The notes beneath the pieces were generated by a model that ran no database searches, had not been told where the DNA came from, and was given only the letters and a program-made list of their open reading frames with translations. From Tessaracoccus oleiagri (lineage in GTDB: Bacteria; Actinomycetota; Actinomycetes; Propionibacteriales; Propionibacteriaceae), in the NCBI RefSeq assembly GCF_900103275.1, contig NZ_FNGP01000002.1, forward strand, positions 124,001 through 188,000: DNA of 64,000 nt, read 5' to 3'. Both the position numbers and the translations under genes were made by a program. Position 1 is the stretch's first letter; every line of letters begins with the position of its first letter. Below, piece after piece: positions 26,121 through 34,449 of the stretch.

Positions 26121-27290
26121 ATGAACCCCACGACCACCCGGGAGTACATCCGGAGCGCGCCCCTCGAAGTGGCGGCCGGGTGGGTGTACGGAACGCTCGC
26201 TCAGGTCCAGTGGCCCACGGGCACCGCGACACCGCGACAGGCCCTCGACGATGCGCTGCGCCCGGCTCTGGAGTCGCCCCCGTGCTACGTGCTGTTCTCC
26301 GGTGGCCGGGACTCCTCCGCAGTCCTGGCGGCGGCCACCGCGCTCGCCCGCCGGGAGGGCCATGCTCTGCCGGTGCCCGTCACCCGGGTCCACCCGTTGG
26401 TGGCCGAGACCCGCGAGGACGAGTGGCAGCAGCTCGTGATCGAGCACCTGGGGCTGACGGAGTGGGTCCGTCTGGAGTACCTGCATGGTGAGACCGACCT
26501 GCTTGGCGAGCCGGCGCGCAGTTCACTGCAGCGGCACGGCGTGCTCTGGCCCCCCGCCCTCCACACGATGGCCGGGACGTTCTCCTCGTTGTCTCCGGGT
26601 TCCCTGCTGACGGGCGAGGGGGGTGATGCGGTCCTCGGGCCACACCGGGTCACTCCGCTGACGGCGCTCCGGCGCGGACGAAGGCCCTCCGCCGCTCTCC
26701 TGTCCCTGGCGGCGCAGTCGATCGCCCCCGGGCCGGTCCGGCGTATGCTCCTTCGCCGGGCGATGGTCCGCAGTGGCGAGCGTTCGTGGCTCACCAAGGA
26801 CGCGCTGCACGAGCACCGCAGGCTCGGGGCGGCCGACGAGAGCGCCGAGCCGCTGCCCTACGACGCCGCCCTGGCGCACCTCGCGGGCCGGCGGTTCCTG
26901 CGCGTGGTGGCGCACAACCAGGCCCTGGCGGCAGCCGAGCACGGTCTCCGTTCCTCCGAGCCCTTGCTCGACGCCGGCTTCCTCTCCGCGCTGGCCCGGG
27001 CCGGCGGCCGCTGGGGCTTCACGGGGCGCACCGCGACGATGCGGGCGCTCTTCTCCGACGTCCTCCCCGATGTGGTCCTTGCCCGGGCGACGAAGGCCAG
27101 TTTCAACCACGCGTACATCGGCGAACAGACGAGGGCGTTCGCGCGGGACTGGGACGGGACCGGGGTGGACCCTGACTTGGTCGACGTCGCGCGCCTCCGT
27201 GACTCGTGGCTCTCCGAGGAGCCCACCATGGCCACGGGCCAACTGCTCCACGAGGCTTGGCTGGCCAGCCGGCCAGGAGTGGGGCCGTGA
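26121..27290 (+). CDS. Lasso-peptide cyclase, asparagine-synthetase-like (C), short form
   Basis: A 389-residue ATP-dependent macrolactam synthetase. The PP-loop SGGRDSS is at residues 60-66 and the second ATP-site motif GEGGD at 165-169. The enzyme should adenylate the core Asp side chain and join it to the Gly1 amine. It is much shorter than typical lasso cyclases because the N-terminal glutaminase-like domain is missing; the reading frame before the ATG at 26121 contains no such sequence. The ATG follows GGAGG with an 8-nt spacer. It overlaps B2 by 4 bp. Confidence 0.88.
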   Translation: MNPTTTREYIRSAPLEVAAGWVYGTLAQVQWPTGTATPRQALDDALRPALESPPCYVLFSGGRDSSAVLAAATALARREGHALPVPVTRVHPLVAETREDEWQQLVIEHLGLTEWVRLEYLHGETDLLGEPARSSLQRHGVLWPPALHTMAGTFSSLSPGSLLTGEGGDAVLGPHRVTPLTALRRGRRPSAALLSLAAQSIAPGPVRRMLLRRAMVRSGERSWLTKDALHEHRRLGAADESAEPLPYDAALAHLAGRRFLRVVAHNQALAAAEHGLRSSEPLLDAGFLSALARAGGRWGFTGRTATMRALFSDVLPDVVLARATKASFNHAYIGEQTRAFARDWDGTGVDPDLVDVARLRDSWLSEEPTMATGQLLHEAWLASRPGVGP

Positions 27291-27739
27291 GACCCCGCGC
27301 CGGACGGACCCTACGAGCGGTCAAGGATCTCTCCCGCGCGGCGAGCGCGGTGTTCGTCGCGGCCCTCGTCGAACTGGGCCTGCGCACCGTCGCCCTCGAT
27401 CGCTTGGCGGCGGGGCTCGGCGTGCCGCTGGCAACCACGGAGGCCCGCCAGGTGGCCGAACCGATGAGGACGCTGCCGCCGTGGGCCCGAGCACGGGTCC
27501 GCGCGACACGTCGCGTACTGCGGCATTGGCCCTTCGGCGACACGTGCCTCCGCCAGGCGCTCGTCAGCGGCCGGCTGCTCCGACGCTTGCGGCCGACGCT
27601 GCAGGTGGGGGTGGCCCGGATCGACGGGGAGGTGCGGGCCCACGCCTGGCTCGTCATCCAGGGAGCGATCCTCGACCCGCTCGGCGCGGCCAGCGGCTAC
27701 CAGCCGTTGACCACCCCCGGGAAGGACGTGCGGCGATGA
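27287..27739 (+). CDS. Lasso-peptide leader peptidase, transglutaminase-like (B2)
   Basis: A 150-residue cysteine protease that removes the leader. The triad is visible: Cys87 (GDTCLRQAL), His119 (AHAWL) and Asp130 (ILDPLG). The N-terminal 75 residues form the helical part usual for B2. The GTG at 27287 overlaps the cyclase stop codon and follows AGGAG with a 7-nt spacer. It is coupled to the kinase gene downstream by ATGA. Confidence 0.93.
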   Translation: MRPRAGRTLRAVKDLSRAASAVFVAALVELGLRTVALDRLAAGLGVPLATTEARQVAEPMRTLPPWARARVRATRRVLRHWPFGDTCLRQALVSGRLLRRLRPTLQVGVARIDGEVRAHAWLVIQGAILDPLGAASGYQPLTTPGKDVRR

Positions 27740-28674
27740 GCGCAACAACGCGGATGCACGGTCTCACGGTGCGGTCCGAAGTGCCGCTGCACCAGTCGCG
27801 GCTCCTGCCCACCGCCACGCCCGCGGACCTCGACATCACCGTCGGCGCGCCCGCGCACTCACTGACCGAGGCGCCGACGGGTTCGGTGCTGCTGCACTTC
27901 GAGATGGACCGGCAGTACTACACCGTCGTCGCCGACGACCACGGGTACCTGCTGCGTTTCTACGGGACCTGCGACGTCCGTCTCGACGAGGGACTCCGGC
28001 AGGCGAGCGTGCACGCGCTCCCCGGGACCGATCCCGCGATCCTGTCGGTCCTGCTCGGCGGCACCGTCCTCGCCACGGTCCTCGCCCTCCGCGGCGACCC
28101 CGTGCTGCACGCCAGCGCCGTCCAGGTGGGCGACGAGGCGCTCGCGTTCGTCGGCTCGTCGGGGATGGGCAAGTCGACGACGGCCACACTGTTCTGCGCG
28201 GAGGGGGCGCGGCTCATCACGGACGACGTGCTCCGGCTGGACCTCGGCGGCATGGCACCGCGCTGTTTCCTGGGCGCGACCGAACTCAGGCTCCGCAAGT
28301 CCGCCGGGACCCTCGCCGACGCCTTCGCCGTACGGCCGGGGCAACGCACGACCGGCGACGCCCGCGAAGCGCTGTCGGTGTCCACCGCCGAGGACGAGGC
28401 GCTGCCGCTGAGGGCGGTCATCGTGCCCCTCCCCGACAAGGATGGCCGCCGGGAGACCACCGTCGAGCGGCCCGACCCCATGGCGGCCTTCCTGCTGCTG
28501 TCCCGGTTCCCACGCCTGATCGGCTGGCGCGACGCGGACATCCTGCGGCGACAGTTCCAGCAGTTGGGCGACCTCGTCGACCGGGTGCCGGTCTTCGTCG
28601 CGAGGATGCCCTGGGGGCCGCCGTTCCCCGAGGGGCTGGCCGCCTCGGTCCGGCGAGCGGTGGGTGCGGCCTAG
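27736..28674 (+). CDS. HPr-kinase-like lasso-precursor kinase (K)
   Basis: A 312-residue protein with an HPr kinase/phosphorylase C-terminal fold. The P-loop GSSGMGKST is at residues 140-148, preceded by LHASAV (His125) and followed by the acidic LITDDVLRL (Asp163/Asp164). In paeninodin-type clusters the homologous PadeK phosphorylates the C-terminal Ser of the precursor; the precursor here also ends in Ser. It overlaps B2 by ATGA, and its stop shares a CTAG with the convergent nucleotidyltransferase. Activity is inferred from family and context. Confidence 0.87.
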   Translation: MSATTRMHGLTVRSEVPLHQSRLLPTATPADLDITVGAPAHSLTEAPTGSVLLHFEMDRQYYTVVADDHGYLLRFYGTCDVRLDEGLRQASVHALPGTDPAILSVLLGGTVLATVLALRGDPVLHASAVQVGDEALAFVGSSGMGKSTTATLFCAEGARLITDDVLRLDLGGMAPRCFLGATELRLRKSAGTLADAFAVRPGQRTTGDAREALSVSTAEDEALPLRAVIVPLPDKDGRRETTVERPDPMAAFLLLSRFPRLIGWRDADILRRQFQQLGDLVDRVPVFVARMPWGPPFPEGLAASVRRAVGAA

Positions 28675-29795
28675 GAGGCGGCGGTCTCCACCCGGGCGAG
28701 GTACGCGTCGAGCACCTCCGGCGTGGTGGGATTCCGCGCCGGTTCGGCGCGACGCACGATCCGATGTGACACGCCGCTCGCGGCACGTTGCAGGGCCCTG
28801 CCGCCGGTGGCCGCCAGCCCGGGGCGGAGCGCACGGGTCACCAAACGTGCGACGGAGGCGTCCCCGCGCAGGCGCTGGACGGGCCGTCGGCGGTCGAGTT
28901 CCGCGAGCAGGCGTCGCATGCCGGCGCCCACGCCGAGCCTCGCGGCGAGGTCCGCCGGGAGCCGTGTGCCGAGGATTCTCTCCGCGCGGCCGAGGACCGC
29001 CGCCACCTCCACGGGCGCGCCCCACTCCCCGGCCCGCTGGACCACCGCGTCCCAGTCGTCGACCTGCCGCGCCAGCTGGTCGGCATCCAGCAGGTGGCCC
29101 AGCTTCGTCGCGCCGATCAGCGCGGCGTGCAGGGCGACATGCACCACCGCGTCCTCGTGCGACAGCGTCGACAGGGCGGTCGGGCCCAGGGTCACCGGCC
29201 GACGACGGGCGAGCAGCGCGTCGGCGTCGGAAGTGAATCGGCTGCGTACCGAACGGCTGACGACCATCGCCCAGTGCAGGTCGAGCACGAGCCCGTTGCG
29301 GTCGGCGAAGGCCAGTTCCCCGGGGAGCTCCTCACTCTCCAGCGATTCGGCGGACAGCAACACCCGCCAGCCCTCGTCCAGGAGCCTGGTGCAGGCCTCC
29401 CGGAAGTTCGCCGGCGAGACGAGGACGTCCAGGTCCTTGTAGAAGCGCAGCCCGGGGACGGGGTGGGCGAACTCGGAGAGGACCGGCCCCTTGAAGGTGA
29501 GCCACCGCAGCCCTGACAACGTGTCGGCGAGCGCACCGAGCCGGGCGGTGACATGCAGGTGCCGGCTGACCGCCGCCGTCCGGTCGTCCTCGAACAGCGC
29601 GGCCAGTTCCGGGTGCTGCGCGCGCAGTGCGACGTGCGCGAGGGGGGCGATCCGGTGGTACCGCGCGCCCGCGACGAGGTCGCCGGTGAAGAGGTGGCCC
29701 AGTGCCAACAGCTCGTCGGGGAACGTCGGTCGACCTCCGCGGCAGATGGTCACCAGCGCCTCGCCCACCCGCTGTCGCAAGGCTTGCCGTCGCAT
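28671..29795 (-). CDS. Nucleotidyltransferase-family protein of the lasso cluster (N)
   Basis: A 374-residue protein of the NTP_transf_5 (PF14907-like) group. The signature is WLTFKGPVLSEFAHPVPG then RFYKDLDVLV, with the D-x-D metal site. The same family accompanies the kinase in paeninodin-type clusters; its reaction is less well defined and might be nucleotidyl transfer to the (phospho)peptide. The ATG at 29795 follows GGGGGAGGGG and is preferred to a GTG at 29828. It lies on the strand opposite to the other cluster genes, convergent with K (4-bp overlap) and divergent from the exporter. Confidence 0.85.
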   Translation of the reverse strand: MRRQALRQRVGEALVTICRGGRPTFPDELLALGHLFTGDLVAGARYHRIAPLAHVALRAQHPELAALFEDDRTAAVSRHLHVTARLGALADTLSGLRWLTFKGPVLSEFAHPVPGLRFYKDLDVLVSPANFREACTRLLDEGWRVLLSAESLESEELPGELAFADRNGLVLDLHWAMVVSRSVRSRFTSDADALLARRRPVTLGPTALSTLSHEDAVVHVALHAALIGATKLGHLLDADQLARQVDDWDAVVQRAGEWGAPVEVAAVLGRAERILGTRLPADLAARLGVGAGMRRLLAELDRRRPVQRLRGDASVARLVTRALRPGLAATGGRALQRAASGVSHRIVRRAEPARNPTTPEVLDAYLARVETAAS

Positions 29796-29913
29796 GGGCC
29801 CCTCCCCCCGGCTCGGATCGGTAGGCACACGCTACAGCGATCGGCCACGCAGCGGCGGCGGTGCGGGTTAAATGGTGCTACGCGCCTGCGTTCGGCCCGA
29901 GGGGGTGGTGGCC

Positions 29914-31767
29914 ATGGGCGACGAGCCGGAGCGCTCGCTGTCGCTCAGGGCTGCCGCGCGCGCACGACGGAGGTCGATGGGTCAGCTCACCAGCCTCGTG
30001 GCGACGAGCGTCGCCCTCGTCTGGAAGTCGGGGCGCGGACTGTTCGTGCTCCTGTTGGCGCTGCAACTGACTGCCGCGTTGGCGCTGGCCGGTCAGGTGC
30101 TAGCAGTCCAAGCGGTGCTCTCGGCCGTGCTCTCCGAGGTATCCGTGGGAGCCCTCGCGCCGCCCGTCCTCGTGCTGGCCGGGCTCTCGGCGCTGTCCCT
30201 CATCGCCACCGGGGTGCAGGGCCAGGTGCAGCGTCTGCTGGCCGAACGGGTGACCCGCTCGATGTGGCGGCGCGCCCTCATCGTCGCCACGGGGGTGGCC
30301 CTCCGCCACTTCGAGACGCCGGAGTTCTACAACCGGCTGAGCCGGGTGCAGACCAACGCCCTCACGCGGCCCTACCAGGTGACGCAGGGGCTCATGGGCA
30401 TGGCCGGCGGGCTGGCGGCCTCGGTGGCCGTCGCCGCCGCCCTCGCCACCGTGTCGCCGATCCTGCTCCCGCTCGTCGTCCTGGGCGGCGTGCCGGTCCT
30501 CCTGACCAACCGCCGCGAGTCGCGCCTGGAGTTCGACTTCGCGCTCGAGCAGACGGTCACGGTGCGGTGGCGCGAGTACTTCACGGTCCTCCAGACTGGA
30601 CGCGACGAGGCCAAGGAGGTGCGAGCCTTCGGCCTGTCGGCCTGGCTGATGGAGCGCTTCGAGCGGCACTACGACGCCTACCAGCGCGACCTCGTCGGCC
30701 ATGTGCGCCGCCGCACCGTGCTCACGGTGCTGGGCCAGCTCGGTGCCGCGCTGGTGCTCCTCGTCACCCTCCTGGTCCTCGTGTGGCTCATCGCGCAGGG
30801 ACGTATCGGGGTCGCGGGGGCCGGTGCCGCCATCGTCGCCATCCGGATGCTGGCCACGCAGGTCCAGTCCCTGTTCAAGGGCGTGCAGGTGGTCTTCGAG
30901 TCCGGCCTGTTCCTCGACGACCTGGACCGCTTCCTGTCCCTCGGCACCGCCGCCGCCGAGGAGGACCGCGGCGACGAGGCACCCTCCTCGTTCCGGCGGA
31001 TCGTCGCCGAGGATCTCCACTTCCGTTACCCGGCGGCGGAGACCGAGGCGCTGCGCGGCGTCAGCGTGGAGCTCCGCGCCGGGGAGGTGGTGGCGCTCGT
31101 CGGGGAGAACGGCTCCGGAAAGACCACCCTGGCCAAGCTCCTCGCCGGCCTTTACGAGCCCGACAGCGGCGCCATCCTCTGGGACGGGCGGGACGTCGCG
31201 GAGTTCCGGCCATCCAGCCTCCGGCAGCGGGTGAGCGTCGTGTTCCAGGACTTCGTCCGCTACGCCTTCTCCGCCGGGGAGAACATCGCGATCGGCCGCG
31301 CCGACGCACCGCCCGATCCCGACCGGGTGCGGGCGGCGGCCCGAGCCGCGGGCGCAGAGGAGACGATCGAGTCGCTGCCCGAGGGGTTCGACCAGCTGCT
31401 CTCCCGGTTGTTCCCCGGGGGACGCGAACTCTCGGGCGGCCAGTGGCAGCGTCTCGCGCTCGCCCGCTCCTTCTACCGCGACGCCCCCCTCGTCATCCTC
31501 GACGAGCCGAGCGCCTCCCTCGACCCCCGCGCGGAGCACGCCCTCTTCTCCTCGCTGCGCGACGCGCTGCGAGGCCGGACGGCGCTGTTCATCTCGCACC
31601 GCTTCTCGACGGTCCGCGGCGCGGACCGGATCTACGTCCTCCACGACGGGCTGGTGGCGGAGTCCGGCAGCCACGAGGAGTTGATGGCACGCGACGGGCG
31701 CTACGCCGAGCTCTACCGGCTGCAGGCGGGCGCCTTCCTCGAGTCCGGGGGTGACCGGGACGCGTGA
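29914..31767 (+). CDS. Lasso-peptide ABC exporter/immunity transporter (D)
   Basis: A 617-residue fused ABC exporter with six transmembrane helices in roughly residues 30-310 and one ATPase domain. Motifs are Walker A GENGSGKTT, signature ELSGGQWQR, Walker B LVILDEPSASLD and H-loop FISHR. Members export the mature lasso peptide and often give self-immunity. The ATG at 29914 follows GAGGGGGTGG. It ends the cluster and probably has a promoter in the 118-bp divergent gap with the nucleotidyltransferase. Confidence 0.9.
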   Translation: MGDEPERSLSLRAAARARRRSMGQLTSLVATSVALVWKSGRGLFVLLLALQLTAALALAGQVLAVQAVLSAVLSEVSVGALAPPVLVLAGLSALSLIATGVQGQVQRLLAERVTRSMWRRALIVATGVALRHFETPEFYNRLSRVQTNALTRPYQVTQGLMGMAGGLAASVAVAAALATVSPILLPLVVLGGVPVLLTNRRESRLEFDFALEQTVTVRWREYFTVLQTGRDEAKEVRAFGLSAWLMERFERHYDAYQRDLVGHVRRRTVLTVLGQLGAALVLLVTLLVLVWLIAQGRIGVAGAGAAIVAIRMLATQVQSLFKGVQVVFESGLFLDDLDRFLSLGTAAAEEDRGDEAPSSFRRIVAEDLHFRYPAAETEALRGVSVELRAGEVVALVGENGSGKTTLAKLLAGLYEPDSGAILWDGRDVAEFRPSSLRQRVSVVFQDFVRYAFSAGENIAIGRADAPPDPDRVRAAARAAGAEETIESLPEGFDQLLSRLFPGGRELSGGQWQRLALARSFYRDAPLVILDEPSASLDPRAEHALFSSLRDALRGRTALFISHRFSTVRGADRIYVLHDGLVAESGSHEELMARDGRYAELYRLQAGAFLESGGDRDA

Positions 31768-31796
31768 CCCGGCGTTGCCGGACCACGGCTGGTTCG

Positions 31797-32699
31797 CTAC
31801 GAGGCCCAGGAGAACGAGGAGCGGCGCGGCCGCGAGAAGTCGCCCTGCCCGCGGTACACCTCGATCGCCTCCCGCAGCGCCCGCAGGATGTAGGGCGGGA
31901 ACTGCATGCCCTGGTCGTGGGCGTTGAGGATGCTCCACTCGATGCGGCCGATCTCCCGCGCGAAGAGCTCCAACTCGTCGTCGAAGTTGAGGGCGACGAG
32001 GACCTCACCCATCTGCGCCTTCCACTTCTCGTTCTTGTTCGTCCCCACCAGGCTGAAGCTCGAGGACCGGAGCAGACGGGTGAGGAACAGCTGCCAGGGC
32101 CGGAGCTCGCCGTCCTGGACCATCTTCTCCGCCGACATCCGGTAGAACGCGAAGTGCCCCGGCTCCTGGCGCTTGATCGGCTGGACGATCGTATTCGAGA
32201 TCGCGTGCTCCCCCATGGCGTCCAGTCCCCGGATGAAGTGGCTGTAGGCGAGGACCGCCTGGCGCTCGGTCGCCGCGCCGGTGATGTAGTAGAGCATCCG
32301 GACCACGTCGTGGATCGGTTCCAGGTGCGAGAGCGCGCCGAGCAGCTTCATCTCGGCCGGCACCACCATGTACGGCTCGTCCGCCTCGATGCCGATGTCG
32401 GCCTGGAGCTGGTCGAGGACGTAGCCGTGCGCCATCTCCTGGTCGTACCACACGTCCTGGTAGAAGAGCTTGTCGACCGCCGACGCCCTGGGCAGGAGCG
32501 TGAGTAGTTCGAGGACGTTGCGGTCCACCTCCAACTCCACGCGGGCCAGGTAGTTGATGACCCCGGCGAAGCGCGAGCGCACGGCATCGGGGTCGATGAC
32601 GGTGCGGTCCACGGAGCCGAGGGCGATGGGCGGATGCTCGTCGCCCAACCGGAGTACGAAGTCCCTGAGTGAACTGTCGGTGATGCGCGCCCTCGCCAT
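31797..32699 (-). CDS. Ferritin-like di-iron protein of unknown function
   Basis: A 300-residue helical protein with the ligand series of four-helix-bundle di-iron enzymes: Glu57, Glu88-x2-His91 (QEMAHG), Glu145, and Glu179-x2-His182 (QEPGHF). This E/ExxH/E/ExxH pattern is found in acyl-ACP desaturases and related oxygenases. No signal peptide or membrane segment is seen. There is no clear ribosome-binding site before the ATG. It converges on the lasso exporter with a 29-bp gap. Whether it belongs with the cluster or is an independent housekeeping gene cannot be told. Confidence 0.7.
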   Translation of the reverse strand: MARARITDSSLRDFVLRLGDEHPPIALGSVDRTVIDPDAVRSRFAGVINYLARVELEVDRNVLELLTLLPRASAVDKLFYQDVWYDQEMAHGYVLDQLQADIGIEADEPYMVVPAEMKLLGALSHLEPIHDVVRMLYYITGAATERQAVLAYSHFIRGLDAMGEHAISNTIVQPIKRQEPGHFAFYRMSAEKMVQDGELRPWQLFLTRLLRSSSFSLVGTNKNEKWKAQMGEVLVALNFDDELELFAREIGRIEWSILNAHDQGMQFPPYILRALREAIEVYRGQGDFSRPRRSSFSWAS

Positions 32700-32797
32700 G
32701 CCCCGATGCTATCGACAACGCGCCGAAATGCCACTTGACCACGGCGTCTCCCACGATCAGGTGACGAAAGGGCAAACGTGGGGTGACGGCCGCCGCG

Positions 32798-33514
32798 TCA
32801 GGACCGGATGAACGACTCGGCGACCCGGTTGAGGATGGCGGCCAGTTCCTCGGGGTGGGTCATGGGGAGGACGTGGCTCGCGCCCTTGACGAGGTGGATC
32901 GTCGTCCCCGGCACTTGCGCGGCGTACTGCCGCGCATGGATGCGCATCTGGTCGAACTGGCCGTTGACCAGGACGACGGGGCACTCGAGGTCGCGGAGGT
33001 TGTGGGGTCCGCAGCGGCCGAACACGAGCGCCCACGCGTCGGCGAGCGCCTCGTACGACTCGGGACCGGGGTAGTCGGCCTTGATGCCCAGCGCCCGGTA
33101 CATGACGTTGGCGATCTTCGTCATCCGCTCGAAGCCCACCACGGGCAGCACCTTCGCGAAGCCCTTGTAGATCGACGCCAGCGGCGACGAGGGGTCGGCC
33201 GTGGTGCCCACGAGGACCAGCCCCGCCAGTTCTGCGGCACGCCCGGACTGGGTCAGGTGTTCGGCGTACATCGCCGCGAGGTAGCCGCCGAGGCTGTGCC
33301 CGCCGAGGATGACGGGCTGGCCGGGTCGGGCCGTGGCGATGGCCTCGTCGAAGACCCCGATGACGGACTCGTAGTCGACGGGCTGCCCCTGCCGCGTCCC
33401 GTGTCCCGGCAGGTCGATCGGGAACAGCTCGGCGGCGGGGACCAGCTCGTCGTAGCCGTTCCACTGCGCCCTCGTGGTTCGGGTGCCGTGGGCCAGCACC
33501 ATCAGCGGCCTCAT
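32798..33514 (-). CDS. Alpha/beta hydrolase
   Basis: A 238-residue serine hydrolase with the nucleophile elbow GGHSLGGYL, an oxyanion region MVLAHGTRTT and a late GASHVLP histidine. The closest pattern is small cytosolic esterases/lipases. The ATG overlaps the stop of the upstream hydrolase (ATGA), and it is the last gene of the long minus-strand sugar operon. The substrate is unknown. Confidence 0.85.
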   Translation of the reverse strand: MRPLMVLAHGTRTTRAQWNGYDELVPAAELFPIDLPGHGTRQGQPVDYESVIGVFDEAIATARPGQPVILGGHSLGGYLAAMYAEHLTQSGRAAELAGLVLVGTTADPSSPLASIYKGFAKVLPVVGFERMTKIANVMYRALGIKADYPGPESYEALADAWALVFGRCGPHNLRDLECPVVLVNGQFDQMRIHARQYAAQVPGTTIHLVKGASHVLPMTHPEELAAILNRVAESFIRS

Positions 33515-34449
33515 GTGTGCTCCCGGAGGAAGCGCAGCACCTGCATCCGCAGGTCGTGCCGGTTCCAGAAGTCGGGGTGCGAGTGGCCGATCCCCTCGAC
33601 GACGATCAGCCGCTCGTCGACGCCGAGCTCGTCGAGTGCCCGCGCCATGCGCAGCGACTGCCCCCAAGCGACGACGCAGTCGCTGGTCCCGTGCAGCATC
33701 AGGCTGGGCACGGCGCTGCGGGTGGCTCGGAGCGCCGGGCTGGCGGAGCGGACGAGCGCGAAGTGCGCAGGGTCGACGGGATCGATGCCGCCCAGCAGCG
33801 TCCCCATGGACGAGCGGGGCCCGGTCACACCGACGTCGCAGCCGCTGGCGAGCCGGTCCTCCCAGTACTTCGTGGCATCGGTGGGCCCGTAGAAGCTCAC
33901 GACCGCGCGCACGCCGTCGTCCAGCCCCTCCTGGCCGTCGTGCGAGAGCCGCTCGTCGCCGATCGACGTCCCCACCATCAACGCGAGGTGTCCCCCCGCA
34001 GAGTCGCCCATCATCACCATCCGTTCCGGGTCGATACCGAAGTACTCCCCATGATCGCGCAGGTACCCAAGCGCGGACTTCACGTCCTGCACCTGCACCG
34101 GGAAGGTGCCCCCGCCGACGAGCGTGTAGTTGACGCTCGCGACGGCGAACCCCTGGCTGACGAGGAACTCCGTGTACTGGCCCAGCGCCCCGTCGGGGTG
34201 GACGAGCGCCTTGTCGCCGAACGCCCACGAGCCGCCGTGCATGAACACCACGACGGGGACGCCGTCGGCCCCGGGGGGCGTGTACACGTCGAGCCGGTGC
34301 CGCGGGTTCTCGTCGGGGAGGTAGGCGACGTCCCGGTACTGCCGGATCGGAGTGCGGGCGAGTTCCGTCGACCACACGAGCCCCGCGACCACCAGCAGGG
34401 CGGCCAGGACCGGCAGGATCGTCCGGGCTAGGCGAACAGGGAGAGCCAT
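33511..34449 (-). CDS. Membrane-anchored or exported alpha/beta hydrolase (HSL-like esterase)
   Basis: A 312-residue esterase. An N-terminal hydrophobic segment (TILPVLAALLVVAGLVW) suggests a signal peptide or anchor. VVVFMHGGSWAFGDK is the HGG oxyanion motif and GDSAGGHLA the nucleophile elbow of the hormone-sensitive-lipase type. The C-terminal GIGHSHPDFW supplies the His. It may remove acyl groups from carbohydrate. The ATG at 34449 follows GGAGG at 7 nt, so the 22-bp overlap with the preceding gene is credible. Confidence 0.85.
   Translation of the reverse strand: MALPVRLARTILPVLAALLVVAGLVWSTELARTPIRQYRDVAYLPDENPRHRLDVYTPPGADGVPVVVFMHGGSWAFGDKALVHPDGALGQYTEFLVSQGFAVASVNYTLVGGGTFPVQVQDVKSALGYLRDHGEYFGIDPERMVMMGDSAGGHLALMVGTSIGDERLSHDGQEGLDDGVRAVVSFYGPTDATKYWEDRLASGCDVGVTGPRSSMGTLLGGIDPVDPAHFALVRSASPALRATRSAVPSLMLHGTSDCVVAWGQSLRMARALDELGVDERLIVVEGIGHSHPDFWNRHDLRMQVLRFLREHT

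Noticed and set aside
25602-28674. PQQ biosynthesis or mycofactocin cluster, suggested by the PqqD-like protein
   Set aside because: There is no radical SAM protein, and the precursor, transglutaminase-like protease and asparagine-synthetase-like enzyme define a lasso cluster.
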